64,000 bases of DNA, taken from NCBI RefSeq assembly GCF_000220705.2, contig NZ_CP023202.1, positions 6,106,501-6,170,500 of the forward strand, given 5' to 3'. This DNA comes from Streptomyces xinghaiensis S187. GTDB taxonomy: Bacteria > Actinomycetota > Actinomycetes > Streptomycetales > Streptomycetaceae. Below are positions 56,607-64,000 of this stretch, in pieces. The notes below the pieces were generated by a model, which saw only the letters and a program-made list of their open reading frames with translations, searched no databases and was not told the DNA's origin. Position 1 is the stretch's first letter; every line of letters begins with the position of its first letter. Made by a program: the position numbers and the translations under genes.

Positions 56607-58373
56607 GTGGCAGCCCACGACGACGACATCAACCGCGGCTTCCGGCCGGGGCGAGGGTCCGAGGACCCCGCCGGCCAGGTTGCCTATCTCGAGCAGGAGA
56701 TCGCCGTCCTGCGCCGCAAGCTCGCCGACTCTCCGCGCCACACGAGGATTCTCGAAGAGCGGATCGTCGAGTTGCAGACCAATCTGGCCGGGGTGTCCGC
56801 CCAGAACGAGCGGCTGGCGGGCACGCTCCGTGAGGCCCGCGACCAGATCGTGGCCCTCAAGGAGGAGGTCGACCGGCTCGCCCAGCCGCCTGCCGGCTTC
56901 GGGGTCTTCCTGCACGCGAACGAGGACGGCACGGCCGACATCTTCACCGGAGGCAGGAAGCTCCGGGTCAATGTCAGCCCGAGCATCGAACTCGACGAGC
57001 TCCAGCGCGGCCAGGAGGTCATGCTCAACGAGGCGCTCAACGTGGTCGAGGCCATGGAGTTCGAGCGCGCCGGGGACATCGTCACCCTCAAGGAGATCCT
57101 CGAGGACGGCGAACGCGCCCTGGTCATCGGCCACACCGACGAGGAGCGGGTGGTCCGGCTCGCCGAGCCGCTGATGGGCATCACCATCCGCGCCGGTGAC
57201 GCGCTGCTGCTCGAACCCCGCTCCGGCTACGTCTACGAGGTCGTGCCCAAGAGCGAGGTCGAGGAGCTCGTCCTCGAAGAGGTCCCGGACATCGACTACG
57301 ACCGGATCGGCGGCCTGGGCAACCAGATCGAGCTGATCCGGGACGCGGTCGAGCTCCCGTACCTCCACCCCGACCTCTTCAAGGAGCACGAGCTGCGGCC
57401 GCCCAAGGGCGTCCTGCTCTACGGCCCGCCCGGCTGCGGCAAGACGCTCATCGCCAAGGCCGTGGCCAACTCCCTCGCCAAGAAGGTCGCCGAGGTCACC
57501 GGCCGGCCCGCCGGCAAGAGCTACTTCCTGAACATCAAGGGCCCCGAGCTGCTCAACAAGTACGTCGGCGAGACCGAGCGGCACATCCGCCTGGTCTTCC
57601 AGCGGGCCCGGGAGAAGGCGAGCGAGGGCACCCCCGTCATCGTCTTCTTCGACGAGATGGAATCCCTCTTCCGCACCCGGGGCTCCGGCGTCAGCTCGGA
57701 CGTGGAGAACACCATCGTCCCCCAGCTGCTCGCCGAGATCGACGGTGTGGAGGGCCTGGAGAACGTCATCGTCATCGGCGCCTCCAACCGCGAGGACATG
57801 ATCGACCCCGCGATCCTGCGCCCCGGCCGCCTCGATGTGAAGATCAAGATCGAGCGCCCGGACGCGGAGGCCGCGAAGGACATCTTCCGGAAGTACCTCA
57901 AGCCGTCGCTCCCGCTCCACTCGGACGACGTCGCCGAGCACGGCGGCTCCCCGGCCGCGGCCGTCGACGGCATGATCCAGTCCGTCGTCGAGCAGATGTA
58001 CGCGGAGTCCGAGGAGAACCGCTTCCTGGAGGTCACCTACGCCAACGGTGACAAGGAGGTCCTGTACTTCAAGGACTTCAACTCCGGCGCCATGATCCAG
58101 AACATCGTGGACCGGGCCAAGAAGATGGCGATCAAAGCCTTCCTCGACCACAACCAGAAGGGCCTCCGGGTCTCCCACCTGCTCGCCGCCTGCGTCGACG
58201 AGTTCAAGGAGAACGAGGACCTCCCCAACACCACCAACCCCGACGACTGGGCCCGCATCTCCGGAAAGAAGGGCGAGCGGATCGTCTTCATCCGCACCCT
58301 CGTCACCGGAAAGCAGGGCGCCGACACCGGCCGTTCCATCGACACCGTCGCGAACACCGGTCAGTACCTGTAA
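56607..58373 (+). CDS. arc: Proteasome-associated AAA+ ATPase ARC/Mpa
   Basis: The product is 588 residues. The N-terminal coiled coil (about 20-65, VAYLEQEIAVLRRKL...) receives Pup; two OB folds (about 75-230) follow. The AAA domain holds Walker A GPPGCGKT at 273-280, Walker B VIVFFDEMESLF with Asp349-Glu350, and the second region of homology ILRPGRLDVKIKIERPDAE. The chain ends NTGQYL, a docking motif with penultimate Tyr for the 20S ring. It threads pupylated proteins into PrcBA using ATP. GTG 56607 has GGAGGAGG at 56591-56598; an alternative GTG 56598 overlaps that site. A strong terminator follows. Confidence 0.98.
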   Translation: MAAHDDDINRGFRPGRGSEDPAGQVAYLEQEIAVLRRKLADSPRHTRILEERIVELQTNLAGVSAQNERLAGTLREARDQIVALKEEVDRLAQPPAGFGVFLHANEDGTADIFTGGRKLRVNVSPSIELDELQRGQEVMLNEALNVVEAMEFERAGDIVTLKEILEDGERALVIGHTDEERVVRLAEPLMGITIRAGDALLLEPRSGYVYEVVPKSEVEELVLEEVPDIDYDRIGGLGNQIELIRDAVELPYLHPDLFKEHELRPPKGVLLYGPPGCGKTLIAKAVANSLAKKVAEVTGRPAGKSYFLNIKGPELLNKYVGETERHIRLVFQRAREKASEGTPVIVFFDEMESLFRTRGSGVSSDVENTIVPQLLAEIDGVEGLENVIVIGASNREDMIDPAILRPGRLDVKIKIERPDAEAAKDIFRKYLKPSLPLHSDDVAEHGGSPAAAVDGMIQSVVEQMYAESEENRFLEVTYANGDKEVLYFKDFNSGAMIQNIVDRAKKMAIKAFLDHNQKGLRVSHLLAACVDEFKENEDLPNTTNPDDWARISGKKGERIVFIRTLVTGKQGADTGRSIDTVANTGQYL

Positions 58374-58382
58374 ACCACGCCC

Positions 58383-58417
58383 CGGCTGCGGATGCCCCCG
58401 GCGGGCATCCGCAGCCG
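58383..58417 (+). terminator. Terminator of arc
   Basis: A 15-bp perfect stem, 58383-58397 with 58403-58417 and a 5-nt loop, lies 10 bases after the arc stop codon. It separates arc from dop. Confidence 0.88.
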
Positions 58418-58588
58418 AGTGCGTTCCGGCAATGAATGAAATGATCTCCCCACCACCCTCACGGCGTTCTAGGCTTTCGGTACCGCCGAGCCGCGCGGTG
58501 CGGGGACGGGCACCGCACGCGCATCGGAGAGGCAGCGGTACTTGAGCGCCGACCCCGTCCGGGGGCGGTGCCGGGCAAGGAGGGCCGC

Positions 58589-60100
58589 ATGACCGTACGG
58601 CGAGTAATGGGCATCGAGACGGAGTACGGGATCTCCGTTCCGGGGCACCCGAACGCCAATGCCATGCTCACCTCGTCCCAGATCGTCAACGCCTACGCGG
58701 CGGCGATGCACCGGGCGCGCCGCGCCCGCTGGGACTTCGAGGAGGAGAACCCGCTGCGGGACGCCCGCGGCTTCGACCTCGCCCGCGAGACGGCGGACTC
58801 CAGCCAGCTCACCGACGAGGACATCGGCCTGGCCAACGTCATCCTGACCAACGGCGCCCGGCTCTACGTCGACCACGCGCATCCCGAGTACAGCTCCCCG
58901 GAGATCACCAACCCGCGCGACGCGGTGCTCTGGGACAAGGCGGGGGAGCGGATCATGGCGGCCGCCGCCGAGCGCGCGGCCCAGCTCCCCGGCGCCCAGC
59001 CGATCCACCTCTACAAGAACAACACCGACAACAAGGGCGCCTCCTACGGCACGCACGAGAACTACCTGATGAAGCGGGAGACCCCGTTCTCGGACATCGT
59101 GCGGCACCTGACGCCCTTCTTCGTCTCCCGGCAGGTCGTCACCGGCGCCGGCCGGGTCGGCATCGGTCAGGACGGCCACGAGCACGGTTTCCAGCTGAGC
59201 CAGCGCGCCGACTACTTCGAGGTCGAGGTCGGACTGGAGACGACCCTCAAACGGCCGATCATCAACACCCGCGACGAGCCGCACGCGGACGCCGAGAAGT
59301 ACCGCCGGCTCCATGTGATCATCGGCGACGCCAACCTCTCCGAGCTCTCCACCTACCTCAAGCTCGGCACCACCTCCCTGGTGCTGTCCATGATCGAGGA
59401 CGGCTTCATCGCCGTGGACCTCGCCGTCGACCAGCCCGTCCGCACGCTCCACCAGGTCTCCCACGACACCTCGCTGCGCAAGGCGATCACCCTCCGCAGC
59501 GGCCGGACGCTCACCGCCGTCCAGCTCCAGATGGAGTACTACGAACTGGCCAGCAAGTACGTGGAGGACCGCTACGGCTCCGACGCGGACGAGCAGACCC
59601 GGGACGTGCTCACGCGCTGGGAGGACGTCCTGAACCGCCTGGAGCGTGATCCGATGAGCCTGGCCGGGGAGCTGGACTGGGTGGCCAAGCGGGAGCTGCT
59701 GGAGGGCTACCGGCGCCGTGACAGCCTGGACTGGGACGCCCCCCGGCTCCACCTCGTCGATCTGCAGTACGCCGACGTACGGCCCGACAAGGGCCTGTAC
59801 AACCGGCTGGCCGCCCGCGGCAGGATGAAGCGGCTGCTGGACGAGAACGAGGTCGAGCGGGCCGTCGCACAGCCGCCCGAGGACACCCGGGCCTACTTCC
59901 GTGGCCGCTGCCTGGAGCAGTACGCGGACGACGTGGCCGCGGCCTCCTGGGATTCGGTGATTTTCGATCTGCCGGGTCGGGACTCGCTTCAGCGGGTACC
60001 CACCCTGGAGCCCCTGCGGGGCACCCGGGACCACGTCAAGGAACTCCTGGACCGCTGCCGCACCGCGGAAGATCTGGTCCGGGTGCTCTCCGGCGGCTGA
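58589..60100 (+). CDS. dop: Deamidase/depupylase Dop
   Basis: The product is 503 residues with the glutamine-synthetase-like fold shared with PafA. It starts VRRVMGIETEYGISVPGH; the GIETEYG motif marks the ATP/Mg site. The Dop loop and the conserved DEPHADAEKYRRLHVI are visible, as is NNTDNKGASYGTHENYL. Dop hydrolyses the isopeptide bond between Pup and substrate, and deamidates Pup-Gln in species that have it. ATG 58589 has AAGGAGGG about 5 nt upstream; the frame is open to 58568. Its partner pup follows 145 bases later. Confidence 0.96.
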   Translation: MTVRRVMGIETEYGISVPGHPNANAMLTSSQIVNAYAAAMHRARRARWDFEEENPLRDARGFDLARETADSSQLTDEDIGLANVILTNGARLYVDHAHPEYSSPEITNPRDAVLWDKAGERIMAAAAERAAQLPGAQPIHLYKNNTDNKGASYGTHENYLMKRETPFSDIVRHLTPFFVSRQVVTGAGRVGIGQDGHEHGFQLSQRADYFEVEVGLETTLKRPIINTRDEPHADAEKYRRLHVIIGDANLSELSTYLKLGTTSLVLSMIEDGFIAVDLAVDQPVRTLHQVSHDTSLRKAITLRSGRTLTAVQLQMEYYELASKYVEDRYGSDADEQTRDVLTRWEDVLNRLERDPMSLAGELDWVAKRELLEGYRRRDSLDWDAPRLHLVDLQYADVRPDKGLYNRLAARGRMKRLLDENEVERAVAQPPEDTRAYFRGRCLEQYADDVAAASWDSVIFDLPGRDSLQRVPTLEPLRGTRDHVKELLDRCRTAEDLVRVLSGG

Positions 60101-60245
60101 AACGGCCCCGGCCAGGGAACCATGGGTATGACACCCGGCTCTCAGGAGGAGTGCGGGACAGCAGAGAGCCGATGTCGGACCCGCCTTGTAGGGTCTGATC
60201 TTGACCGTCCGATCAAGCTGGGTCGAACCGAGCGGGGTGAGGGAT

Positions 60246-60464
60246 ATGGCGACGAAGGACACCGGCGGCGGCCAGCAGAAGGCCACGCGTTCCACACAGG
60301 AGACCGAGGAGACCACGCAGGAGGCGGAGGCCTCGGAAGACCTCAAGGAGCGCCAGGAGAAGCTGTCCGACGACGTGGACTCCGTCCTGGACGAGATCGA
60401 CGACGTCCTGGAGGAGAACGCCGAGGACTTCGTGCGCAGCTTCGTGCAGAAGGGCGGCGAGTAG
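60246..60464 (+). CDS. pup: Prokaryotic ubiquitin-like protein Pup
   Basis: The product is 72 residues, all hydrophilic, intrinsically disordered in the N-terminal half. The central helical region (SEDLKERQEKLSDDVDSVLDEIDDVLEE) binds the ARC coiled coil. The chain ends FVRSFVQKGGE. The C-terminal Gly-Gly-Glu is ready for ligation to lysines by PafA, so no deamidation of Gln is needed. ATG 60246 follows GGTGAGGG. Two strong hairpins follow before prcB. Confidence 0.97.
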   Translation: MATKDTGGGQQKATRSTQETEETTQEAEASEDLKERQEKLSDDVDSVLDEIDDVLEENAEDFVRSFVQKGGE

Positions 60465-60476
60465 GCCGCACCCGGC

Positions 60477-60509
60477 ACCGGAGGCGCCACGCCGCGTGGC
60501 GCCTCCGGT
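60477..60509 (+). terminator. Terminator of pup
   Basis: A 15-bp perfect stem, 60477-60491 with 60495-60509 and a 3-nt loop, lies 13 bases after the pup stop codon. Confidence 0.88.
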
Positions 60510-60622
60510 GCGCAGGGACACCGCGGCGTACGGCGCCTGCCCCCGCCGCCCCAGAGGGCCGGAGGGCCTCCGGGGCGGCCGGCGGGCGCCTCAGTCCGCC
60601 GCGGCGGACGACCGCGGGCGTT

Positions 60623-60660
60623 CCCGGGGAGCGGCGCCGCACCGGACGCCGCTCCCCGGG
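60623..60660 (+). terminator. Second strong hairpin between pup and prcB
   Basis: A 14-bp perfect stem, 60623-60636 with 60647-60660 and a 10-nt loop. Together with the first it insulates prcB from pup transcription. Confidence 0.75.
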
Positions 60661-60813
60661 ATCCGCTTCTCCCGCGGAACATGTGGATCACGGCCGGGAG
60701 ACGGGTAAGGTCCGGGACGTGCCGGGTTCTCACCGAACGACGTCCGGCACAGGGAAGTTCAGGGACCGGCCCGAGGCGATGTGCCGGGCCGCCGCATCTG
60801 TGGAAGGAAACGT

Positions 60814-61659
60814 GTGGAAGCCAACCCTCGCAAGCCCGGGCGTCTGCCGGCTGCCTTCCTGACCCCGGGGTCCTCCTCCTTCATGGACTTTCTCGCCGAG
60901 CACGAGCCGGAGCTGCTCCCCGGCCGCCGGCCGCTGCCCCCGGTGCAGGGCGCGATCGAGGCGCCGCACGGCACGACGATCGTCGCGGCGTCGTTCCCCG
61001 GCGGCGTGGTGCTCGCCGGTGACCGGCGGGCCACGATGGGCAACATCATCGCCCAGCGCGACATCGAGAAGGTCTTCCCCGCCGACGAGTACAGCGCCGT
61101 CGGCATCGCGGGCACGGCCGGGCTCGCGGTCGAGATGGTCAAGCTCTTCCAGCTGGAGCTCGAGCACTTCGAGAAGGTCGAGGGCACGCAGCTCTCCCTG
61201 GAGGGCAAGGCCAACCGGCTCTCCACGATGATCCGCGGCAACCTCGGCATGGCCCTGCAGGGCCTGGCCATCATCCCGCTCTTCGCCGGCTGGGACACCG
61301 ACCGCGAGAAGGGCCGGATCTTCAGCTACGACATCACGGGCGGCCGCTCCGAGGAGCGCGGATACGCCGCCACCGGCTCGGGCTCCGTCTTCGCCCGCGG
61401 CGCCCTCAAGAAGCTCTACCGTGAGGACCTGACCGAACGCCAGGCCCTCACTCTGGTCGTACAGGCTCTCTACGACGCCGCGGACGACGACTCGGCGACC
61501 GGCGGACCGGACATGGCCCGCCGCATCTACCCCGTTGTCACGGTCATCACCGACGAGGGCTTCCGGCGGCTCCCGGAGGACGAGTCCTCCGAGATCTCGC
61601 GCGCGGTCCACGAGCGCCGGCTCGAGGAGCCGGACGGCCCCCGGGCCGCGCTCCTCTGA
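60814..61659 (+). CDS. prcB: Proteasome beta subunit PrcB
   Basis: The product is 281 residues. A 53-residue propeptide is cut before Thr54 in APHGTTIVAAS, which exposes the catalytic N-terminal Thr; the conserved GTTIVA matches the family. Other active-site residues are in GDRRATMGN and SGSVFARGALKK. Fourteen copies form the two inner rings of the 20S particle. GTG 60814 has AAGGA 5 nt upstream; the frame is open to 60781. The next gene prcA is 57 bases downstream, so prcBA is an operon. It degrades unfolded, pupylated proteins delivered by ARC. Confidence 0.97.
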   Translation: MEANPRKPGRLPAAFLTPGSSSFMDFLAEHEPELLPGRRPLPPVQGAIEAPHGTTIVAASFPGGVVLAGDRRATMGNIIAQRDIEKVFPADEYSAVGIAGTAGLAVEMVKLFQLELEHFEKVEGTQLSLEGKANRLSTMIRGNLGMALQGLAIIPLFAGWDTDREKGRIFSYDITGGRSEERGYAATGSGSVFARGALKKLYREDLTERQALTLVVQALYDAADDDSATGGPDMARRIYPVVTVITDEGFRRLPEDESSEISRAVHERRLEEPDGPRAALL

Positions 61660-61716
61660 GGCCGGAGGACCGGAATGCACTTGTCACCGACACGGACAGA
61701 AAGGGACGGATAGCCG

Positions 61717-62481
61717 GTGTCGACACCGTTCTATGTCTCACCCCAGCAGGCCATGGCCGACCGCGCCGAGTACGCCCGCAAGGGCATCGCGCGCGGCCGC
61801 AGCCTCGTCGTCCTGCAGTACACCGACGGCATCGTGTTCGTCGGCGAGAATCCGTCCCGCGCGCTGCACAAGTTCAGCGAGATCTACGACCGGATCGCCT
61901 TCGCGGCGGCGGGCAAGTACAACGAGTACGAGAACCTCCGCATCGGCGGTGTGCGCTACGCCGACCTGCGGGGATACACCTACGACCGGGCCGATGTGAC
62001 GGCCCGCGGGCTCGCCAACGTCTACGCCCAGACCCTCGGCACCATCTTCTCCAGCGCCGGTGAGAAGCCGTACGAGGTCGAACTGGTGGTCGCCGAGGTG
62101 GGGGAGACCCCCGAGGGCGACCAGATCTACCGGCTGCCGCACGACGGCTCGATCGTGGACGAGCACGGCTCCGTCGCGGTCGGTGGCAACTCCGAGCAGA
62201 TCAGCACCTTCCTGGACCAGCGGCACCGGGACGGCATGACCCTCCCCGAGGCGCTCAAGCTGGCCGTACAGGCACTCTCGCGGGACACCAACGGCGGCGA
62301 GCGGGAGATCCCCGCCGAGCGGCTGGAGGTCGCGGTCCTCGACCGCACCCGCCCGCAGAAGCGGAAGTTCCGCCGCGTCGAGGGCCGCCGGCTCTCCCGT
62401 CTCCTGGAGCCGGGTGGCGGCGCGTCCGCCGGTGACGAGGATGCCGCCGATGAGCCGGAGTCCGGCGACGACGGGGAGTGA
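61717..62481 (+). CDS. prcA: Proteasome alpha subunit PrcA
   Basis: The product is 254 residues and forms the outer rings and the gate of the 20S particle. It begins STPFYVSPQQAMADRAEYARKGIARGRSLVVLQY, with the alpha-specific N-terminal helix, and lacks a catalytic Thr and propeptide. The pocket that takes the ARC C-terminal docking motif is formed between alpha subunits. The last 30 residues are acidic and Gly-rich, an actinomycete feature. GTG 61717 starts the protein. A 12-bp hairpin terminator follows at 62561-62587. Confidence 0.97.
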   Translation: MSTPFYVSPQQAMADRAEYARKGIARGRSLVVLQYTDGIVFVGENPSRALHKFSEIYDRIAFAAAGKYNEYENLRIGGVRYADLRGYTYDRADVTARGLANVYAQTLGTIFSSAGEKPYEVELVVAEVGETPEGDQIYRLPHDGSIVDEHGSVAVGGNSEQISTFLDQRHRDGMTLPEALKLAVQALSRDTNGGEREIPAERLEVAVLDRTRPQKRKFRRVEGRRLSRLLEPGGGASAGDEDAADEPESGDDGE

Positions 62482-62560
62482 CCCGCGCCCCGTGGCGCCC
62501 TCCGTGCCCCGGCGGACCCCTCCGGTCCCGCCGGGGCACGGCCGTGTCCGGCCCCGCGGC

Positions 62561-62587
62561 TCCGCCCCGCCCGCCGGGCGGGGCGGA
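62561..62587 (+). terminator. Terminator of prcBA
   Basis: A 12-bp perfect stem, 62561-62572 with 62576-62587 and a 3-nt loop, lies about 80 bases after the prcA stop codon. Confidence 0.78.
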
Positions 62588-62723
62588 TTCCCCGTGCCGC
62601 CCGGCGCCCGCGGCGTCCTCGCAGCTCGCGTGGGGGAGCGATCACGCGCCAATGGCGGAAAGTGATCGGGAAAATGATCGGAACGGTGCTGCCGAACCCG
62701 GTTTCAGAGCGGGCCGCAAGGCG

Positions 62724-62729
62724 TAATGT
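62724..62729 (+). promoter_or_regulatory. -10 hexamer for leaderless pafA mRNA
   Basis: TAATGT ends 6 nt before ATG 62736; no ribosome site precedes the start. Confidence 0.5.
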
Positions 62730-62735
62730 TCAGGC

Positions 62736-64000
62736 ATGGACCGCCGCATTTTCGGGCTGGAGAACGAGTACGGCGTCACGTGCACGTTCAGGGGACAGCG
62801 CCGGCTGTCTCCTGACGAAGTGGCGCGCTACCTCTTCCGCCGTGTCGTTTCCTGGGGCCGGAGCAGCAACGTCTTTCTGCGCAACGGTGCCCGCCTCTAC
62901 CTGGACGTGGGTTCGCACCCGGAATACGCGACACCCGAGTGCGACAACGTGATCGAACTGGTCACGCACGACAAGGCGGGCGAGCGCATTCTCGAGGGAC
63001 TGCTCGTCGACGCCGAGCGCCGCCTGCACGAGGAGGGCATCGCGGGCGACGTCTATCTCTTCAAGAACAACACCGATTCGGCGGGAAACTCCTACGGCTG
63101 CCACGAGAACTACCTCGTGGCCCGGCACGGGGAGTTCTCCCGGCTCGCGGACATCCTCATCCCGTTCCTCGTCACCCGGCAGATGATCTGCGGCGCCGGC
63201 AAGGTGCTGCAGACCCCGCGCGGTGCCGTCTACTGCGTCAGCCAGCGCGCCGAGCACATCTGGGAGGGCGTCAGCTCGGCGACCACCCGGTCCCGGCCGA
63301 TCATCAACACCCGCGACGAGCCGCACGCCGACGCCGAGCGCTACCGCCGGCTCCATGTGATCGTCGGCGACTCCAACATGTCCGAGACGACCATGCTGCT
63401 CAAGGTCGGTGCCACCGACCTCGTGCTGCGCATGATCGAGGCGGGCACCGTCATGCGGGATCTCACCCTGGAGAACCCGATCCGGGCGATCCGCGAGGTC
63501 AGCCACGACATGACCGGCCGCCGCAAGGTGCGGCTCGCCAGCGGACGGGAGGCGTCCGCCCTGGAGATACAGCAGGAGTACTACGAGAAGGCGGTCGACT
63601 TCTGCGAGCGCCGGGGCATCCGCACCGGCACCGTCGAGCGGGTGCTGGAGCTGTGGGGCCGGACCCTGGAGGCCATCCGGGACGAGGACCTCGACCGCGT
63701 CGGCACCGAGATCGACTGGGTGATGAAGTACAAGCTCCTGGACCGCTACCGGGCCAAGAACAACATCACCATGTCCCACCCGCGGGTCGCCCAGATAGAT
63801 CTCGCCTACCACGACATCCACCGCCGCCGCGGGCTCTACTACCTGCTGGAGCGGCGCGGCCAGGCCGCCCGGGTCTGCAACGACCTCAAGATCTTCGAGG
63901 GCAAGTCGGTGCCGCCGCAGACCACCCGGGCCCGGCTCCGCGGCGACTTCATCCGCCGCGCCCAGGAACAGCGCCGTGACTTCACGGTGGACTGGGTGCA
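62736..64000 (+). CDS. pafA: Pup--protein ligase PafA, 3' partial
   Basis: The visible 421 residues run to the window end without a stop, so the C-terminal part is missing (full length in the family is about 450 residues). It begins DRRIFGLENEYGVTC; GLENEYG replaces the GIETEYG of Dop. The common core motifs NNTDSAGNSYGCHENYL and DEPHADAERYRRLHVI are present, along with the characteristic FRGQRRLSPDEVARYLF. PafA uses ATP to join the C-terminal Glu of Pup to target lysines. TAATGT lies 6 nt before ATG 62736, and no Shine-Dalgarno is seen. Confidence 0.96.
   Translation, partial: MDRRIFGLENEYGVTCTFRGQRRLSPDEVARYLFRRVVSWGRSSNVFLRNGARLYLDVGSHPEYATPECDNVIELVTHDKAGERILEGLLVDAERRLHEEGIAGDVYLFKNNTDSAGNSYGCHENYLVARHGEFSRLADILIPFLVTRQMICGAGKVLQTPRGAVYCVSQRAEHIWEGVSSATTRSRPIINTRDEPHADAERYRRLHVIVGDSNMSETTMLLKVGATDLVLRMIEAGTVMRDLTLENPIRAIREVSHDMTGRRKVRLASGREASALEIQQEYYEKAVDFCERRGIRTGTVERVLELWGRTLEAIRDEDLDRVGTEIDWVMKYKLLDRYRAKNNITMSHPRVAQIDLAYHDIHRRRGLYYLLERRGQAARVCNDLKIFEGKSVPPQTTRARLRGDFIRRAQEQRRDFTVDWV

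Larger units (their letters stand above)
60465..60813. other. Intergenic region between pup and prcB, 349 bases
   Basis: No gene is supported. Two perfect stems (60477-60509 and 60623-60660) fill the first 200 bases, and a promoter for prcBA must lie in the rest, probably near 60690-60780, though no clear hexamer pair was selected. Confidence 0.6.

Noticed and set aside
1..64000. CRISPR array, prophage, insertion sequence or integrative element
   Set aside because: No regularly spaced repeats, transposase, integrase or phage structural genes were found; the tRNA-Leu has no neighbouring integrase or duplicated 3' end.

Overview
The window is chromosomal DNA of a Streptomyces or very close relative. 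Signs are very high GC with strong third-position bias, a chaplin pair, mycothiol ligase MshC, F420-type and other actinobacterial families, and a complete Pup-proteasome locus. From chpH to pafA the gene order matches the conserved core region I remember from S. coelicolor (chpH/chpC ... mshC ... gyl/glp ... metH ... arc-dop-pup-prcBA-pafA), read in the opposite numbering direction. No CRISPR array, insertion sequence or prophage was seen.

Layout: 1-6.1 kb holds a 5'-truncated saccharopine-dehydrogenase-like gene, a PucR-type regulator, an anti-sigma-like ATPase, and a LacI/CebR-type repressor divergent from a secreted GH6 cellulase with CebR-type operators between them. 6.4-13.8 kb is the most unusual part. 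Four minus-strand genes (lipoprotein, I36-like secreted protein, lipoprotein, giant secreted protein) share one promoter; the giant protein ends in a NucA/NucB-type nuclease domain and faces a convergent SMI1/KNR4 gene across a perfect bidirectional terminator. 14-19.2 kb has a VOC protein, a voltage-sensor-like membrane protein, and a divergent alpha-galactosidase/esterase pair whose two promoters share an operator-like element. 19.4-31.5 kb holds tRNA-Leu(GAG), an M20 peptidase, the chaplins, a degenerate RecD-like protein, an aldo/keto reductase, an LLM oxidoreductase, a nitronate-monooxygenase-like protein and CorA.

31.6-46.5 kb is housekeeping: phosphatase-DUF3090-SCO1664-mshC, PAC2, a LysM protein, the glycerol operon gylR-glpF-glpK-glpD with matching GylR-like boxes, and metH. 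46.7-51.9 kb holds a HAD phosphatase, two tandem orphan family-5 solute-binding lipoproteins and an orphan response regulator. 52-64 kb is RecB-like nuclease, site-2 protease, trmI, a small secreted protein, ferredoxin, then arc, dop, pup, prcB, prcA and pafA (cut by the window end).

How they work together: PafA joins Pup to target lysines, ARC unfolds pupylated proteins into the PrcBA chamber, and Dop removes Pup. GlpF/GlpK/GlpD carry glycerol to dihydroxyacetone phosphate under GylR. The cellulase, alpha-galactosidase and esterase point to plant-polysaccharide use, each under local repressor-type sites. Several genes (hypothetical at 22688, phosphatase 31622, mshC, trmI, pafA) have a -10 hexamer 6-7 nt before ATG and no Shine-Dalgarno, suggesting leaderless mRNAs. 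Strong perfect hairpins mark most operon ends.
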